The notes: a model not told the origin generated them from the letters alone. Positions 42,670 through 53,231 are shown, counted from the first letter of the stretch. The stretch is 64,000 nucleotides of DNA from an uncultured Flavobacteriaceae bacterium (GCA_947493175.1 CANLQD010000007.1:62001-126000); one strand, 5' to 3'. A program made the numbers and translations.

Positions 42670-44379
42670 ATGTCACTAAAAATCGGTGTTATCGTTTGTT
42701 TGTTGTTGATGGGATGTCAACCGAAGCAAGCACCTGAAAAAACAGATGAAAAGAAACCACCCAATATCATCTGGTTTGTTGCCGAAGATATGAGTCCAAG
42801 GGTATCCTTTTACGGGGATAGTACTGCCCGTACACCTACCCTTGATGCCTTGGCCAAAAAAGGTATTGTATTTGAAAACGTTTTTACCGTCTCTGGCGTA
42901 TGCGCGCCAAGTCGCTCCTCCATGATTACCGGTTGCTATCCCTCATCTATTGGCACACAACACATGCGACAGTCGAGCGGCGTCATCGATCTTCCAGGAA
43001 TACCCAAATACAATGCAGTGCCGCCACCAGCAATCAAAGCATTTCCCGAACTTCTCAGGAAAGCCGGTTATTGGACCGCAAGCTATCGCAAGCTAGATTA
43101 CCAGTTCGGAACACCTTTTACTATTTGGGACAGTATCTCGGAAAGACCCCATTGGAGACAACGCAATAAAGCCGATAATGAAAGACCTTTCTTCATTTAC
43201 AATACGTTCGAAATCACCCATGAAATCAACATTTGGCCCGATAGTACCAAACACCGGTTCTTTCAAGAATACAAAATCGATACGGCCCTATTGGCCCAAG
43301 ATGTGGTGCAACGACCTCCATTAGATAGCTTGGACCATTACATCTCCAAGCAAGATGTGGTCGTACCGCCATACTTGCCCGATACTGACCTAACGAGAAG
43401 TCATTTCATACGACACTACTACAACATCATGCGCATGGATCAACAAATTGGTCGAATCATGAGCGACTTAAAAGAAGACGGACTCGAGGAAGACACCATA
43501 CTTTTCTTTATGAGCGACCATGGCGACTGTTTGCCGCGGGGAAAACGATGGCTATACGACTCGGGCACCAAAGTACCCCTAGTGGTGTACATTCCAAAAA
43601 AATATCTTCCGTCAGGTTGGAAACAATCCGGGCGCGATGATGGACTTTATAGCTACCTCGACGTACCGCCGACCGTGCTAGAAATGGCTGGGATCACCAT
43701 TCCCGACTGGATGCAGGGAAAAAGCATACTTTCCACCCTTCAACAACACCCTCGAAAGTTTGTCTATGGCGCTAGAGATCGAATCGACAACCGATACGAC
43801 ATACGGCGTTCTATACGTAACGACCGCTTCCGCTACCTTCAAAACTTTTCTCCTGAAAAACCGTATCAGCAACAACAGGACTTTTTGGAACAGATGCCTT
43901 TGATGCACGATATATTAAACAAACATCGAGAAGGAAGCCTGACCGAAACCCAGGCGGCTTGGTTAGCGGAATCCAAGCCGATCCATGAATTGTACGATTT
44001 GCTAAAAGACCCTTATGAAATCAAGAATGTTGCAGAAGACCCAGCCTATGCCGATACGTTACAGATGCTTGAAAAAGAGCTCTTGGCATGGATGAAAACC
44101 TCTGGCGACCTGTACCAGATAAACGAAATGGACCAGGCGGAAAAAGCATGGCCTAGGGGAAAACAGCCAAAAACAGCACCGGTACTTTTTCAAAAAAAGG
44201 ATGGAATGTTGTATCTCAAGTCTAGCACAAAAGGAGCTAGTATTGCTTACAGGACACCAGACGCAACACGTTGGGAATTGTACGGAGGACCTATTGCCGT
44301 CTCCGGGGACTCCATTATTGCAAAAGCGGTTCGTTATGGATATGCCGAATCAAAAAAAACCTATTTTGCATTCCATTGA
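42670..44379 (+). CDS. Type I sulfatase lipoprotein with C-terminal beta domain
   Basis: A 569-residue sulfatase with a lipoprotein signal (LLLMGC, Cys16). The active-site signature is CAPSRSSMITG (formylglycine Cys78). Other sulfatase residues are in NIIWFVAEDM and MSDHGDCLPRGKRWLYD. It resembles N-sulfoglucosamine sulfohydrolase-like sulfatases. The last about 65 residues (LFQKKDGMLYLKSSTKGASI) resemble the small Ig-like C-terminal domain found after beta-hexosaminidases and some sulfatases. It starts four bases after the glycoside hydrolase, in the same operon. Confidence 0.92.
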   Translation: MSLKIGVIVCLLLMGCQPKQAPEKTDEKKPPNIIWFVAEDMSPRVSFYGDSTARTPTLDALAKKGIVFENVFTVSGVCAPSRSSMITGCYPSSIGTQHMRQSSGVIDLPGIPKYNAVPPPAIKAFPELLRKAGYWTASYRKLDYQFGTPFTIWDSISERPHWRQRNKADNERPFFIYNTFEITHEINIWPDSTKHRFFQEYKIDTALLAQDVVQRPPLDSLDHYISKQDVVVPPYLPDTDLTRSHFIRHYYNIMRMDQQIGRIMSDLKEDGLEEDTILFFMSDHGDCLPRGKRWLYDSGTKVPLVVYIPKKYLPSGWKQSGRDDGLYSYLDVPPTVLEMAGITIPDWMQGKSILSTLQQHPRKFVYGARDRIDNRYDIRRSIRNDRFRYLQNFSPEKPYQQQQDFLEQMPLMHDILNKHREGSLTETQAAWLAESKPIHELYDLLKDPYEIKNVAEDPAYADTLQMLEKELLAWMKTSGDLYQINEMDQAEKAWPRGKQPKTAPVLFQKKDGMLYLKSSTKGASIAYRTPDATRWELYGGPIAVSGDSIIAKAVRYGYAESKKTYFAFH

Positions 44380-44498
44380 GAACACCTTCCCTAAATTTTG
44401 TGCTATCATATGTAAATCAGCTTGTAGAATGACCCGATCGAATCAATAGTTACCGTTCAAATTTAGTATTTTAGTTTTACCATCAATCGTATGTAACA

Positions 44499-47400
44499 AT
44501 GTCAAAAAAGCTTTCAGGTCTTTATGTTCTTTTATTGTTGACCATCTCTTGCGTTGAAAAGCAGGAAACTAAAAGACTCGTTCATCTCGATACAACAACA
44601 ACCGGTATCGATTTCGTGAATAGGATCACTGAAAATGACAGTATCAACGTTGTCAAATTTCAATATTGTTATAATGGTGGGGGTGTTGGTATTGGGGATT
44701 TTAATAAGGACGGCAAACCAGATGTCGTACTCACGGGAAATCAAGTTAGTTCCCGTATATACCTAAATAAAGGGGAGCTTAGTTTCGAAGACATTTCTGA
44801 AAAAGCCAATTTCAAGACCAACAGTTGGGTCACGGGAGTATCTATCGTAGATATCAATGCCGACGGATGGGACGACATTTATCTCAATGTAGGTGGTGCC
44901 AATTGCAAAGGCGATTGTGAAAACCTCCTTTTTGTGAACCAAGGCACTGATGAAAATGGGGTACCCGCCTTTACGGAAAGAGCCAAAGCCTATGGCCTCA
45001 ATGATGGCAACTATGCCCAACAATCGGTCTTTTTCGACTATGATGGTGATGGAGATCTAGACGTATATATTCTTCACAACGGCAACTCCGGAATCGATAA
45101 GAACAATCCGGTACCAAAACAGTATATGCCACCTCATTTGAAAGACTGGCTGCTTCGCAACGATACAACGGAAGGGGTGGATCATCCTATATTCACAAAT
45201 ATCTCGGAAGAAGCCGGTATTGTTCACGGAGGGTTCGGTCTAGGCATCGGCATCAACGACTTTAACAATGATGGGCTTACCGATATCTATGTAGCGAACG
45301 ATTTCATTACCGAAGACTTGCTGTACATTCAAAAAAGGCATGCCGATAGCCTACAACCTTGGTTCGAAGAGAAAAGCAAACAGTACCTAGGCCACGAAAC
45401 CTACAATGCCATGGGAATGGACTTTCAGGATGCGGATAATGACTCCAGGCCCGATATTATGGTTGTTGATATGCTCCCTATGGAGTACGAACGACAGAAG
45501 AAAATGTTGGGTATGATGAATTATGAAAAATATCTGTTGGCCCAACGCAACGATTATAGCTCGCAATATGTACACAACACCCTACAATTGAATAACGGAA
45601 AACTTAGGGGACAACAATTAATGACCAGCGAAGTCGGTTTTATGAAAGGGATTTCCAGTACCGATTGGAGTTGGGCGCCCTTGCTGATAGATCTGGACAA
45701 TGATGCCGATAAGGACCTTTATATTTCGAACGGTTATGTAAAAGATGTGGCCGATTTGGATTATATCAATTACTCCGGGCAGAACAATATGTTCGGTACC
45801 CGGGAAGAACGCACCAAGAAACAGATAGAATTCACCAAACATTTGGACAGTATTTACTTGCCCAATTTTATTTATGAAAATGACGGGACCTTGGGTTTTA
45901 CAGATGTTTCCAATACTTGGACAAATGAAAGGCCTTCCTACTCCAATGGGATAGCTTATGCAGACCTCGATACAGACGGCGACCTTGACCTTGTCGTCAA
46001 CAACATCAACGAACCGGCCTTTGTACTTGAAAACACGACTTCGAACTATTCATCTAAAAACCATTTACGTCTTCAGTTGAAAGGAATTGCAAAAAATCCG
46101 CATGCCATTGGTGCCAAGGTTACCCTTTGGAATCAAGGAAAACCGCAACACCATTTTCAATCGGTCGTAAGGGGCTATTTATCATCGATGGAACCGATAG
46201 TACATTTTGGGGTCAAGGATAGTATAATCGATTCCCTTCAAGTAAAATGGCCCAATGGAAAAACTTCCATTTTAAAAGAGGTCGTCGCCAATCAAGTATT
46301 GGCGCTGCATATAGAAAATGCTAAAGAACTTCCATCTTTTGACCGACCCGAAAAATTACTGTTTCATGCATCCAGCGGCTTGATCGATTTCAAACACGAC
46401 GAAAATGAGTTCAACGAATACAACCAGCAACGACTCTTGATGCGTCAACATTCCCAAATGGGGCCATGCCTGGCCGTTGGCAATATCGACGGCGAAACAG
46501 GAGATGAACTCTTCATCGGGGGAAGCGTGGGGCGCCCGGGACAAATTTGGAAGCAAAACAACAATGGCGTGTATGAGGCAATTCAAAAGCTAGAAAGTGA
46601 TTATGAGGATACCGATGCCGTATTCGTAGATATTGATGGTGATGGCGATCTCGATTTATATGTGACAAGCGGCAGTACGGAGTTTCGAAAAAGTTCCGAA
46701 AACTATCAGGACCGGCTCTACCAAAACGATGGAACGGGAGTATTTACAAGAGATATCGTTGCACTTCCCGAAAGTTTTGAAAGCAGTCATTGTATCCGTG
46801 CGTCCGATATAGACCAAGATGGGGATATTGATTTCTTCATTGGTTCAAGAGTCGTTCCCGGGAATTATCCGAACCATCCCAAAAACGTGTTATTGTTTAA
46901 TGATAATGGGAGGTTTTCTGAAAAAACCGACTCCAAAATTGATATGCTCGGTATGGTCACTGACGCCGTTTGGGAAGATGTTGACAAAGATGGATGGGAA
47001 GACCTGGTCGTAGTCGGGGAGTGGATGCCCATACAGATCTTCAAGAACCACAAGGGTAGTCTCCGGAAAATGAAAGTATCCTTTTCAAACGATAACGATC
47101 AACAGGTACGTACCGAGGGCTGGTGGAACTGCATTGCGCCAGGAGATTTTGACGGAGACGGGGATATCGACTTTTTAGTCGGGAACCAAGGATTGAATGG
47201 CTATATTAGCCCAAGTCAAGAGCACCCGTTGTACGTTTACAAAAAAGACTTTGACCAAAACGGAAGCCCCGATCCTATTCTTGGGCACTACATGGAAACC
47301 ACCAAGGGCTTACAACTACTGCCGGTGCATACAAGGGACGATATCGTTGCCCAATTGGTGTCGCTCAAGAAGCGATACCGTACCTACGAAGATTTTGTCA

Positions 47401-47834
47401 AGGTAGATTTTGAGGGACTTTTGAACATTCAAAACCTGAATGAGGAGACGTTGCAGGCCTATACCTTTGCAAGCAGCTATATGGAAAACCTGGGCGATGG
47501 CCATTTTAGGCTAATACCATTACCGGATACGTGCCAATCGGCCCCTATCAATAAGCTGTTGGTACATGACTTTGGTCAAGATGGGCTGCTAGACGCACTA
47601 GCGGTTGGCAATGACTTCTCGGCAGAGACACTTTACGGTAAAGCAGATGCGCTAACAGGGCTATTTTTAAAGGGAACACCCAATGGTTTTGAAGTAATCA
47701 AAAGTACCGATTCAGGTTTTTATGTACCGGGGCAATCTCACAAAATTGACACTTTTACCGATTTAGAAGGAAGCTCTTTAATTATAGCGACCCAAAACAA
47801 AGATTCGTTGAAGGTATTCTCTTGGGTGCGATAA
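44499..47834 (+). CDS. FG-GAP/VCBS repeat lipoprotein with ASPIC/UnbV domain
   Basis: An 1111-residue lipoprotein (signal ending TISC, Cys18). It has many Ca-binding FG-GAP/VCBS repeats of the type GDFNKDGKPDVVLTGN, DINADGWDDIYL and DYDGDGDLDVYI, forming beta-propellers at about 50-500 and 650-1080. An ASPIC/UnbV domain lies between them (about 520-610, with GIAKNPHAIGAKVTLWN and LQVKWPNGKTS). The family is abundant in marine Bacteroidota near SusCD loci and is probably surface-exposed; its activity is unknown. It is located 120 bases after the sulfatase and may share its transcript. Confidence 0.9.
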   Translation: MSKKLSGLYVLLLLTISCVEKQETKRLVHLDTTTTGIDFVNRITENDSINVVKFQYCYNGGGVGIGDFNKDGKPDVVLTGNQVSSRIYLNKGELSFEDISEKANFKTNSWVTGVSIVDINADGWDDIYLNVGGANCKGDCENLLFVNQGTDENGVPAFTERAKAYGLNDGNYAQQSVFFDYDGDGDLDVYILHNGNSGIDKNNPVPKQYMPPHLKDWLLRNDTTEGVDHPIFTNISEEAGIVHGGFGLGIGINDFNNDGLTDIYVANDFITEDLLYIQKRHADSLQPWFEEKSKQYLGHETYNAMGMDFQDADNDSRPDIMVVDMLPMEYERQKKMLGMMNYEKYLLAQRNDYSSQYVHNTLQLNNGKLRGQQLMTSEVGFMKGISSTDWSWAPLLIDLDNDADKDLYISNGYVKDVADLDYINYSGQNNMFGTREERTKKQIEFTKHLDSIYLPNFIYENDGTLGFTDVSNTWTNERPSYSNGIAYADLDTDGDLDLVVNNINEPAFVLENTTSNYSSKNHLRLQLKGIAKNPHAIGAKVTLWNQGKPQHHFQSVVRGYLSSMEPIVHFGVKDSIIDSLQVKWPNGKTSILKEVVANQVLALHIENAKELPSFDRPEKLLFHASSGLIDFKHDENEFNEYNQQRLLMRQHSQMGPCLAVGNIDGETGDELFIGGSVGRPGQIWKQNNNGVYEAIQKLESDYEDTDAVFVDIDGDGDLDLYVTSGSTEFRKSSENYQDRLYQNDGTGVFTRDIVALPESFESSHCIRASDIDQDGDIDFFIGSRVVPGNYPNHPKNVLLFNDNGRFSEKTDSKIDMLGMVTDAVWEDVDKDGWEDLVVVGEWMPIQIFKNHKGSLRKMKVSFSNDNDQQVRTEGWWNCIAPGDFDGDGDIDFLVGNQGLNGYISPSQEHPLYVYKKDFDQNGSPDPILGHYMETTKGLQLLPVHTRDDIVAQLVSLKKRYRTYEDFVKVDFEGLLNIQNLNEETLQAYTFASSYMENLGDGHFRLIPLPDTCQSAPINKLLVHDFGQDGLLDALAVGNDFSAETLYGKADALTGLFLKGTPNGFEVIKSTDSGFYVPGQSHKIDTFTDLEGSSLIIATQNKDSLKVFSWVR

Positions 47835-48160
47835 GAAGGCTTGATTCTGACTTAAGTCAACTACAAGACAGCCAAAAACGGATTTCAAACTCCGTATAGG
47901 GGTGAAAGCTGTGCGGTAAAATTACAACAAGCCTTAAATAGATTCGTTTTAGGTATCAGAAAAACGCCACTCTTTCCGATAGTCCCGACCCAAAACCTTG
48001 TTTTCATATTAAAAGCTTCCTCTACCTAGAAAAGAGATAGATCAGTTCAACTTCTGTTAAAATAGGCTCCGCTTATTCCCAAAAACTAAGGCGACAACCC
48101 TAGGGTTGTCGCCTTCTCAAAATTAAACTAACTTCAAACTAACTCATAAAATGAAGATTC
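47835..48160. other. Convergent intergenic region with one terminator hairpin
   Basis: No coding frame is supported between the FG-GAP lipoprotein and susD. The right part holds the strong terminator hairpin listed at 48081-48115. The rest is unremarkable. Confidence 0.6.
48081..48115 (-). terminator. Rho-independent terminator of the susCD operon
   Basis: A 13-bp perfect stem, AAGGCGACAACCC (48088-48100) and GGGTTGTCGCCTT (48103-48115), with a two-base centre. Read leftward from susD it is followed by a run of five T (48081-48085), so it serves the minus-strand operon. It might also slow transcription coming from the FG-GAP gene, but there is no T-run on that side. Confidence 0.8.
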
Positions 48161-49627
48161 TTAATATCCTGGGTTTTGATCTGCATTGGTCAAATCAGCA
48201 TTGGCATCGATTTCTCTTTGTGGGATTGGTAAAAACTCGTGCTTTCCAGTTTGGAAACCGACGAGTACGTCATCGGCCAAGCCCCACCTTTTTAAATCAA
48301 AAATCCGAATCTGTTCCCCGGCCAATTCTACAGCACGTTCATGTACCAGTGCATCGAATATTTGATCTCTATTACCCACTGGGAAACCTCTCCCGTCCAT
48401 CTCAGCAGTTCCATACAACGGCATACCAGCTCTTGTTCGAACCTCGTTCATCAAATCAATAGCCGTTGCAGAATTACCCAACTCGTTCTCCGCTTCGGCC
48501 AACATCAGCAAAACATCGGCATAACGAATAACCCTAAAGTTGATACCACTGTAATCGAACCCATCTTGAGGCTGCACATCCAGATTTTGGTATTTTCTCC
48601 ATACAACAGCGGTAAGATTATCAAAAGTGAGTTCCCCGTTGTTGTAAGTATCCCCGTTTTGATAAAAGTAGGCCTGAATTCGAGGATCGTCGTCCTCAAA
48701 TTCTTGGAAAAACGTAGGCCGCACTATAATATTCGCAAAGTTGGTCGGTGCATACTCAATACCTCTAAAAGTAGTTTCTGCAAGCCCGTTCCCAGTGGCG
48801 TTCCACTGATTTCCTCCGATCTGTTTGTCGTAATTGACTTCAAAAATAGATTCAGCATTGAACTCCCCGGCTTCGTTCCCATTGTCTCTAAGTGCTACGC
48901 CCTCAATGGAATAGCCTGTAATGGCATCGAACTCCGCTTTTGCCAAGGCCCATTCTCCACGGAACAGGTGTGCTTTTCCTTTTAATGCCTGTGCCGCACC
49001 TCTGGTAGCCCTTCCGTTAGGGGTGTTTCCTACCGCCGGCAAATTGGCAATGGCAAAAGTAAGGTCGTCAAAAATAAGCGAATAAATCTCCTCTTGACTG
49101 GCTTTTGCACCTGAAGACTCACTGGAGGTCGAAGTTTGTAACGGTATATCGCCCCATAGATTGGTTAAGTAAAAATAATAGAACGCCCTTAGAAAACGTA
49201 CTTCTCCCAAACGGGCATCGATTTCACCTTGACCTACATTCTCTATAATGCCGTTCTCGGCGGCTTCCAACACGAAATTACAGCTTGCAATGCCACGGTA
49301 GGCTGCTTCCCAGTAGGTGAAAAACTCACCAAGTGACGGATCAAAGGTATAATCCATAAAGGCCTTTAATCCACCCTGAAGTGCATCGGTACCTGCATTT
49401 TCCTGGGAGAGGTTATCGAATAAAAAGAATTTAATACGCCCATACATACCTTGTGATTGCAAGAAGGAATAGGCCCCATTCACGGCAGATTGTAATTCCG
49501 CCGAATTTTGAAAGAAGGTGTCAGGCCTTACAACATTGGGATCCTGAAGGTCTAATTCCCCCTCACTACAGCCTAAGATACTAAACAGTATGGCTGTACA
49601 TGCTAAAATGATTTTCTTTGTTTTCAT
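48161..49627 (-). CDS. SusD/RagB-family outer-membrane lipoprotein
   Basis: A 488-residue protein with a lipoprotein signal (FSILGC, Cys20). Family features are the N-terminal NPNVVRPDTFF-like segment, SAVNGAYSFLQS, TPR-like helices including FLRAFYYFYLTNLWGDIPL, and the C-terminal RAVELAGEQIRIFDLKRWG with closing FLPIPQREIDANADLTNADQ. SusD proteins cap the SusC barrel on the cell surface and bind glycans. It begins nine bases after susC in the same operon. The ligand cannot be read, but the mannose/hexose-phosphate operon upstream and the sulfatases nearby are clues. Confidence 0.96.
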   Translation of the reverse strand: MKTKKIILACTAILFSILGCSEGELDLQDPNVVRPDTFFQNSAELQSAVNGAYSFLQSQGMYGRIKFFLFDNLSQENAGTDALQGGLKAFMDYTFDPSLGEFFTYWEAAYRGIASCNFVLEAAENGIIENVGQGEIDARLGEVRFLRAFYYFYLTNLWGDIPLQTSTSSESSGAKASQEEIYSLIFDDLTFAIANLPAVGNTPNGRATRGAAQALKGKAHLFRGEWALAKAEFDAITGYSIEGVALRDNGNEAGEFNAESIFEVNYDKQIGGNQWNATGNGLAETTFRGIEYAPTNFANIIVRPTFFQEFEDDDPRIQAYFYQNGDTYNNGELTFDNLTAVVWRKYQNLDVQPQDGFDYSGINFRVIRYADVLLMLAEAENELGNSATAIDLMNEVRTRAGMPLYGTAEMDGRGFPVGNRDQIFDALVHERAVELAGEQIRIFDLKRWGLADDVLVGFQTGKHEFLPIPQREIDANADLTNADQNPGY

Positions 49628-49636
49628 ATCTTTTTT

Positions 49637-52600
49637 TTAAAATTGAACTTGAAGACCAGCTAATATAGTTCTGGATGGTGGATAAACACCTCTGTCGATG
49701 TTCAATCCTATCGTAGTCCCCCCTTGTAGGGTCGTAGCAATTTCGGGGTCATAACCTGAATAGTCGGTGAAGGTGACGATATTCTGCCCACTTACGTAGA
49801 ACCTTAGTTTACTTATCGTTCCATTGGCAAAGTTACTCAAAACCCTAGAAGGGATGGTATAACCCAAGGTAATATTCCTAATCCTCGTAAAGGATCCATC
49901 CTCAATAAACCGATCGGAGGTCACCTCATTTCCGGTAAACCCGGGGGTAGCCCTAGGAGTCGTCTGTGATGGATTGGTGGGAGACCAACGATCCAGGATA
50001 GCCGTAGTCGTATTGAACAAACGTGCCTGTTGTTCTATCTGGGCTCTTAGACCATTATAAATATCTTGCCCGTATTGTCCGTTCAAGAAAACCGAAAAGT
50101 CTATGTTCTTATAACTGAAATTGAAGTCCATGTTTAAGGTAAGATCCGGATTCGGATCTCCGATAACAACACGGTCATCTGCATTCACTTGTCCATCGCC
50201 ATTGACATCCACATATCGTACATTCCCGATCAATGCTCCAGGATCCTCCGAATCAGGAGAGTTTTGCGTAGGCCCCGCATCAACCTCTGCCTGATTTTGG
50301 AAAATTCCATCTGTTCGCAGGCCAAAGAAATGTAAAGGTGCCTCACCAACAGCCAATCGATTAACGGTTTGCTGCAATACGTTTCCATTGAATACCGCAT
50401 CGACAGGACCTAAAGAGGTAACTTCCGTATTTAAATTGACGAAAGCATTGGCATTGACACCCCAATTAAATTCTCCTTCACGATCGCGATATCCTAGATT
50501 AAATTCCAAACCGCTGGTTTCGGTACCACCTACGTTTTGGGTCTGATTGGCAGCAGTTGCGCCTAACGAAGACCGAAGAGGCACCGATAACAATAGTCCA
50601 TCACTCTCATTTTGGAAGTAGTCCAGGGAGAACGTCAACGCATTGTTCCAAAAGCCCATATCGGCACCGATATTGATAGATGTAAGCTCTTCCCATCTCA
50701 GTCTTTCGTTGGGAATACGTGCAGGACGTGTACCGCTCACCAAAGCACCATCGATAATATAGTTAAAGTCGGTTAACAAACCTGTTTGAAAGAGGTAGTT
50801 CCCTATATTATTGTTTCCGGTAATCCCCCAGCTTCCCCTTAATTTTAAATTAGAGATAAGTTCGTTGTCTTCCAAAAAGGGAAGTCGCGCTAGGTTCACC
50901 CCTGCAGAGGCCGAGGGGAAATAACCCCATTGATCATCTGTCGGGAACCTTGAGGAACCGTCCGCCCTTAAGGTAGCCGAAAGCAGATAGGTTTTGTCGT
51001 AATCATATCCAATCCTTCCGAATACGGAGTGTAGGTTATTTTGACTTTCGGTACTTGTAAGCTGTCTTGACGTAGCCTGTTGTAAATTTTCTATGGCATC
51101 CGTTAAGGGGTTGGTGGTAAAGGCGAAGACTTCATTAAATTCGTCTTTGTTCTGCTCATATCCCGCCAAGATATCCAAATTATGCTTGTCATTAATGGTC
51201 GTATTATAATTAAGGGTATTGGTAACCGTCGTAGTTAAAGCCCTTTGACGTCTTTTGCGAGTCTCGGATTCGCCCCTAGCACGGGATCCCGTAGGTATCG
51301 ATGGAGAAAAATCATCCTCGTTGTTATGTGCCAAGCTTATACCGACCGTTAGCTTATACGTCAATCCAGGAAAAATTTCATATTGCCCGAACAAAGAACC
51401 TACAAGTTGCGTCTGTGTAGACTGATTGGCTCCGTGTGTCAAAATCCGTACCGGGTTTTCCGAGTCCTGCCCGTCTATGGATGTGGTGATTTCGGTAAAG
51501 AAATTGTCGGCCTCGCTAAAGACTGGTTTAGTAGGATCAAAACGTAATGCATTGATCAAAGGGGAACTTGCGCCCGCAGTTCCTTCGTCGTTGCTTCGAT
51601 TAACGGCCAAGTTAAAGGTCTGACCCACGGTAATCTTATCACTTAGATTCAAAGAAGTATTGACACCTAAGGAATACCTTTCAAAGTTAGTTTCCAAAGT
51701 GGTTCCTTCCTGATTCGAATAACCAGTACGAATACTGTACACAGCGTTCTCGCTACCTCCAGAGGCTTCTATACTGTAATTCTGCCAGAGGGCATCTCGA
51801 AGCACTTCGTCTTGCCAATCGGTATTGATTGACGGATCGACCACCCCTGGCTGTAAGGTCTGAGGCAACTGTACCCCGGGAGTACCGGCATCGGCATCGT
51901 AGGATTCTGCATATTGCAAATATTGAGAGGCATTCAAAACGTCCAATGTCGTTGGATTGGTTTGAAGTCCTACGTAGGAATCAAATGTGACCCTTGGTTT
52001 ACCCGACCTACCGCCTTTGGTCTTGATCAATACGACCCCATTAGAGGCCCTAGACCCATAAATCGCGGCACTGGACGCATCCTTAAGGATTTCGACCGAT
52101 TCGATGGCTTCTGGCGGTATACTGTTTAAGTTATTGGTAGGAACCCCATCTACTACATATAACGGGTTGTTGTTCCCAAAGGTCCCGAGCCCTCGAATAA
52201 CTACTTGAGGAGCAGAACCCGGTGCACCCGTATTGGTTACCTGCACCCCGGCAGCACGCCCCTGTAAGGCTTGTTGCACCCCTAGAGCAGGAGTTTCCAC
52301 CAAATCCTCATTATTTACGGAGGAGATGGCATTGGTGACCGAAACCCTACTTTGAGTTCCATAACCTACCAAAATAACCTCTTCCAATACATTGGCGTCC
52401 TCGGCCATTGTAACGTTGATGGTAGATTGACCGTTCACGGCTATTTCTTGAGTGGCATAGCCGATGTAACTGACCACTAATGTGGCATCGCTATCGGCCT
52501 CTATGGTATAATTACCGTCAAAATCTGTTTGGGTTCCGTTAGTGGTACCCTTTACAACGATACTCGCCCCTGGAAGCGGTGTACCTGTATCATCGGTCAC

Positions 52601-52780
52601 TGTTCCGGTGACCGTACTCTGCAACTCAATAGCTGTATCGAGATGCTTTTCATTCTCCGAAATACCTGCCTTGGCTTCATATATCCCAAAACAGATACAC
52701 ATGGATGCTAGCGCCGCCGAACGAAACAAAACTCCGTTCTTTAAACGCGTTGTCCACTGATAAAAGTGGTTTTTAATCAT
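49637..52780 (-). CDS. SusC/RagA-family TonB-dependent transporter
   Basis: A 1047-residue outer-membrane transporter. An N-terminal export region is followed by a carboxypeptidase-D regulatory-like domain (about 55-130, VTGTVTDDTGTPLPGASIVV), a plug (about 140-260, with VLVGYGTQSRVSVTNAIS and LYVVDGVP) and a 22-strand barrel to the C-terminal aromatic residue. It imports oligosaccharides with SusD under TonB energy. No FecR/sigma signalling extension is present. It is the first gene of the susC-susD pair; a 451-base AT-rich gap separates it from the cupin gene upstream. Confidence 0.97.
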   Translation of the reverse strand: MIKNHFYQWTTRLKNGVLFRSAALASMCICFGIYEAKAGISENEKHLDTAIELQSTVTGTVTDDTGTPLPGASIVVKGTTNGTQTDFDGNYTIEADSDATLVVSYIGYATQEIAVNGQSTINVTMAEDANVLEEVILVGYGTQSRVSVTNAISSVNNEDLVETPALGVQQALQGRAAGVQVTNTGAPGSAPQVVIRGLGTFGNNNPLYVVDGVPTNNLNSIPPEAIESVEILKDASSAAIYGSRASNGVVLIKTKGGRSGKPRVTFDSYVGLQTNPTTLDVLNASQYLQYAESYDADAGTPGVQLPQTLQPGVVDPSINTDWQDEVLRDALWQNYSIEASGGSENAVYSIRTGYSNQEGTTLETNFERYSLGVNTSLNLSDKITVGQTFNLAVNRSNDEGTAGASSPLINALRFDPTKPVFSEADNFFTEITTSIDGQDSENPVRILTHGANQSTQTQLVGSLFGQYEIFPGLTYKLTVGISLAHNNEDDFSPSIPTGSRARGESETRKRRQRALTTTVTNTLNYNTTINDKHNLDILAGYEQNKDEFNEVFAFTTNPLTDAIENLQQATSRQLTSTESQNNLHSVFGRIGYDYDKTYLLSATLRADGSSRFPTDDQWGYFPSASAGVNLARLPFLEDNELISNLKLRGSWGITGNNNIGNYLFQTGLLTDFNYIIDGALVSGTRPARIPNERLRWEELTSINIGADMGFWNNALTFSLDYFQNESDGLLLSVPLRSSLGATAANQTQNVGGTETSGLEFNLGYRDREGEFNWGVNANAFVNLNTEVTSLGPVDAVFNGNVLQQTVNRLAVGEAPLHFFGLRTDGIFQNQAEVDAGPTQNSPDSEDPGALIGNVRYVDVNGDGQVNADDRVVIGDPNPDLTLNMDFNFSYKNIDFSVFLNGQYGQDIYNGLRAQIEQQARLFNTTTAILDRWSPTNPSQTTPRATPGFTGNEVTSDRFIEDGSFTRIRNITLGYTIPSRVLSNFANGTISKLRFYVSGQNIVTFTDYSGYDPEIATTLQGGTTIGLNIDRGVYPPSRTILAGLQVQF

Positions 52781-53231
52781 AATGAATTGAATTAGTTAGT
52801 ACTAGTGATTGATAAACTCTTTACTTAAACTTAAACAAATTAGTTTGCATTTGGTAAAATTATCTTAAAACTTTTGTTTCTTTTGATAGCATTTTTTCAT
52901 TTGCCTATCACGAATGATCTACTTTATCCGCAATTTTAATACTAATTATTGCTCATTCCTTACAAAAAAGACTCTTATTTTATGTTGTTTTAAAAAATAA
53001 CAGGCTTTTATCAAGGCTTTTCACCTATTTTTTTAAATTTTAGCACCAATCATAAATTACCTTTTGTTTAGACATTTATGAATGATACTATTTTTACGCA
53101 ATATTAACTTTTTGTTGATTTTGTTTAATCAATGAGACTTCCTCATGACTACGGAAAACATTCCGATTTACTTTGAGGATAGCGCTTAATCCTTCTTTCG
53201 GATACGCCTAAATTATTACAGGACAGCTATG
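52781..53231. other. AT-rich leader region upstream of susC
   Basis: No gene is seen in these 451 bases, which are strongly AT-rich. The size and composition suit a regulated promoter with a long leader for the susC-susD operon. Several near matches to TAnnTTTG exist (for example TAATTTG near 52840 on the minus strand) but none is clear enough to name. No hairpin of note was found. Confidence 0.5.

Noticed and set aside
48341..48985. 214-codon plus-strand frame opposite susD
   Set aside because: It is antisense to a strongly supported SusD protein and encodes no plausible domain.
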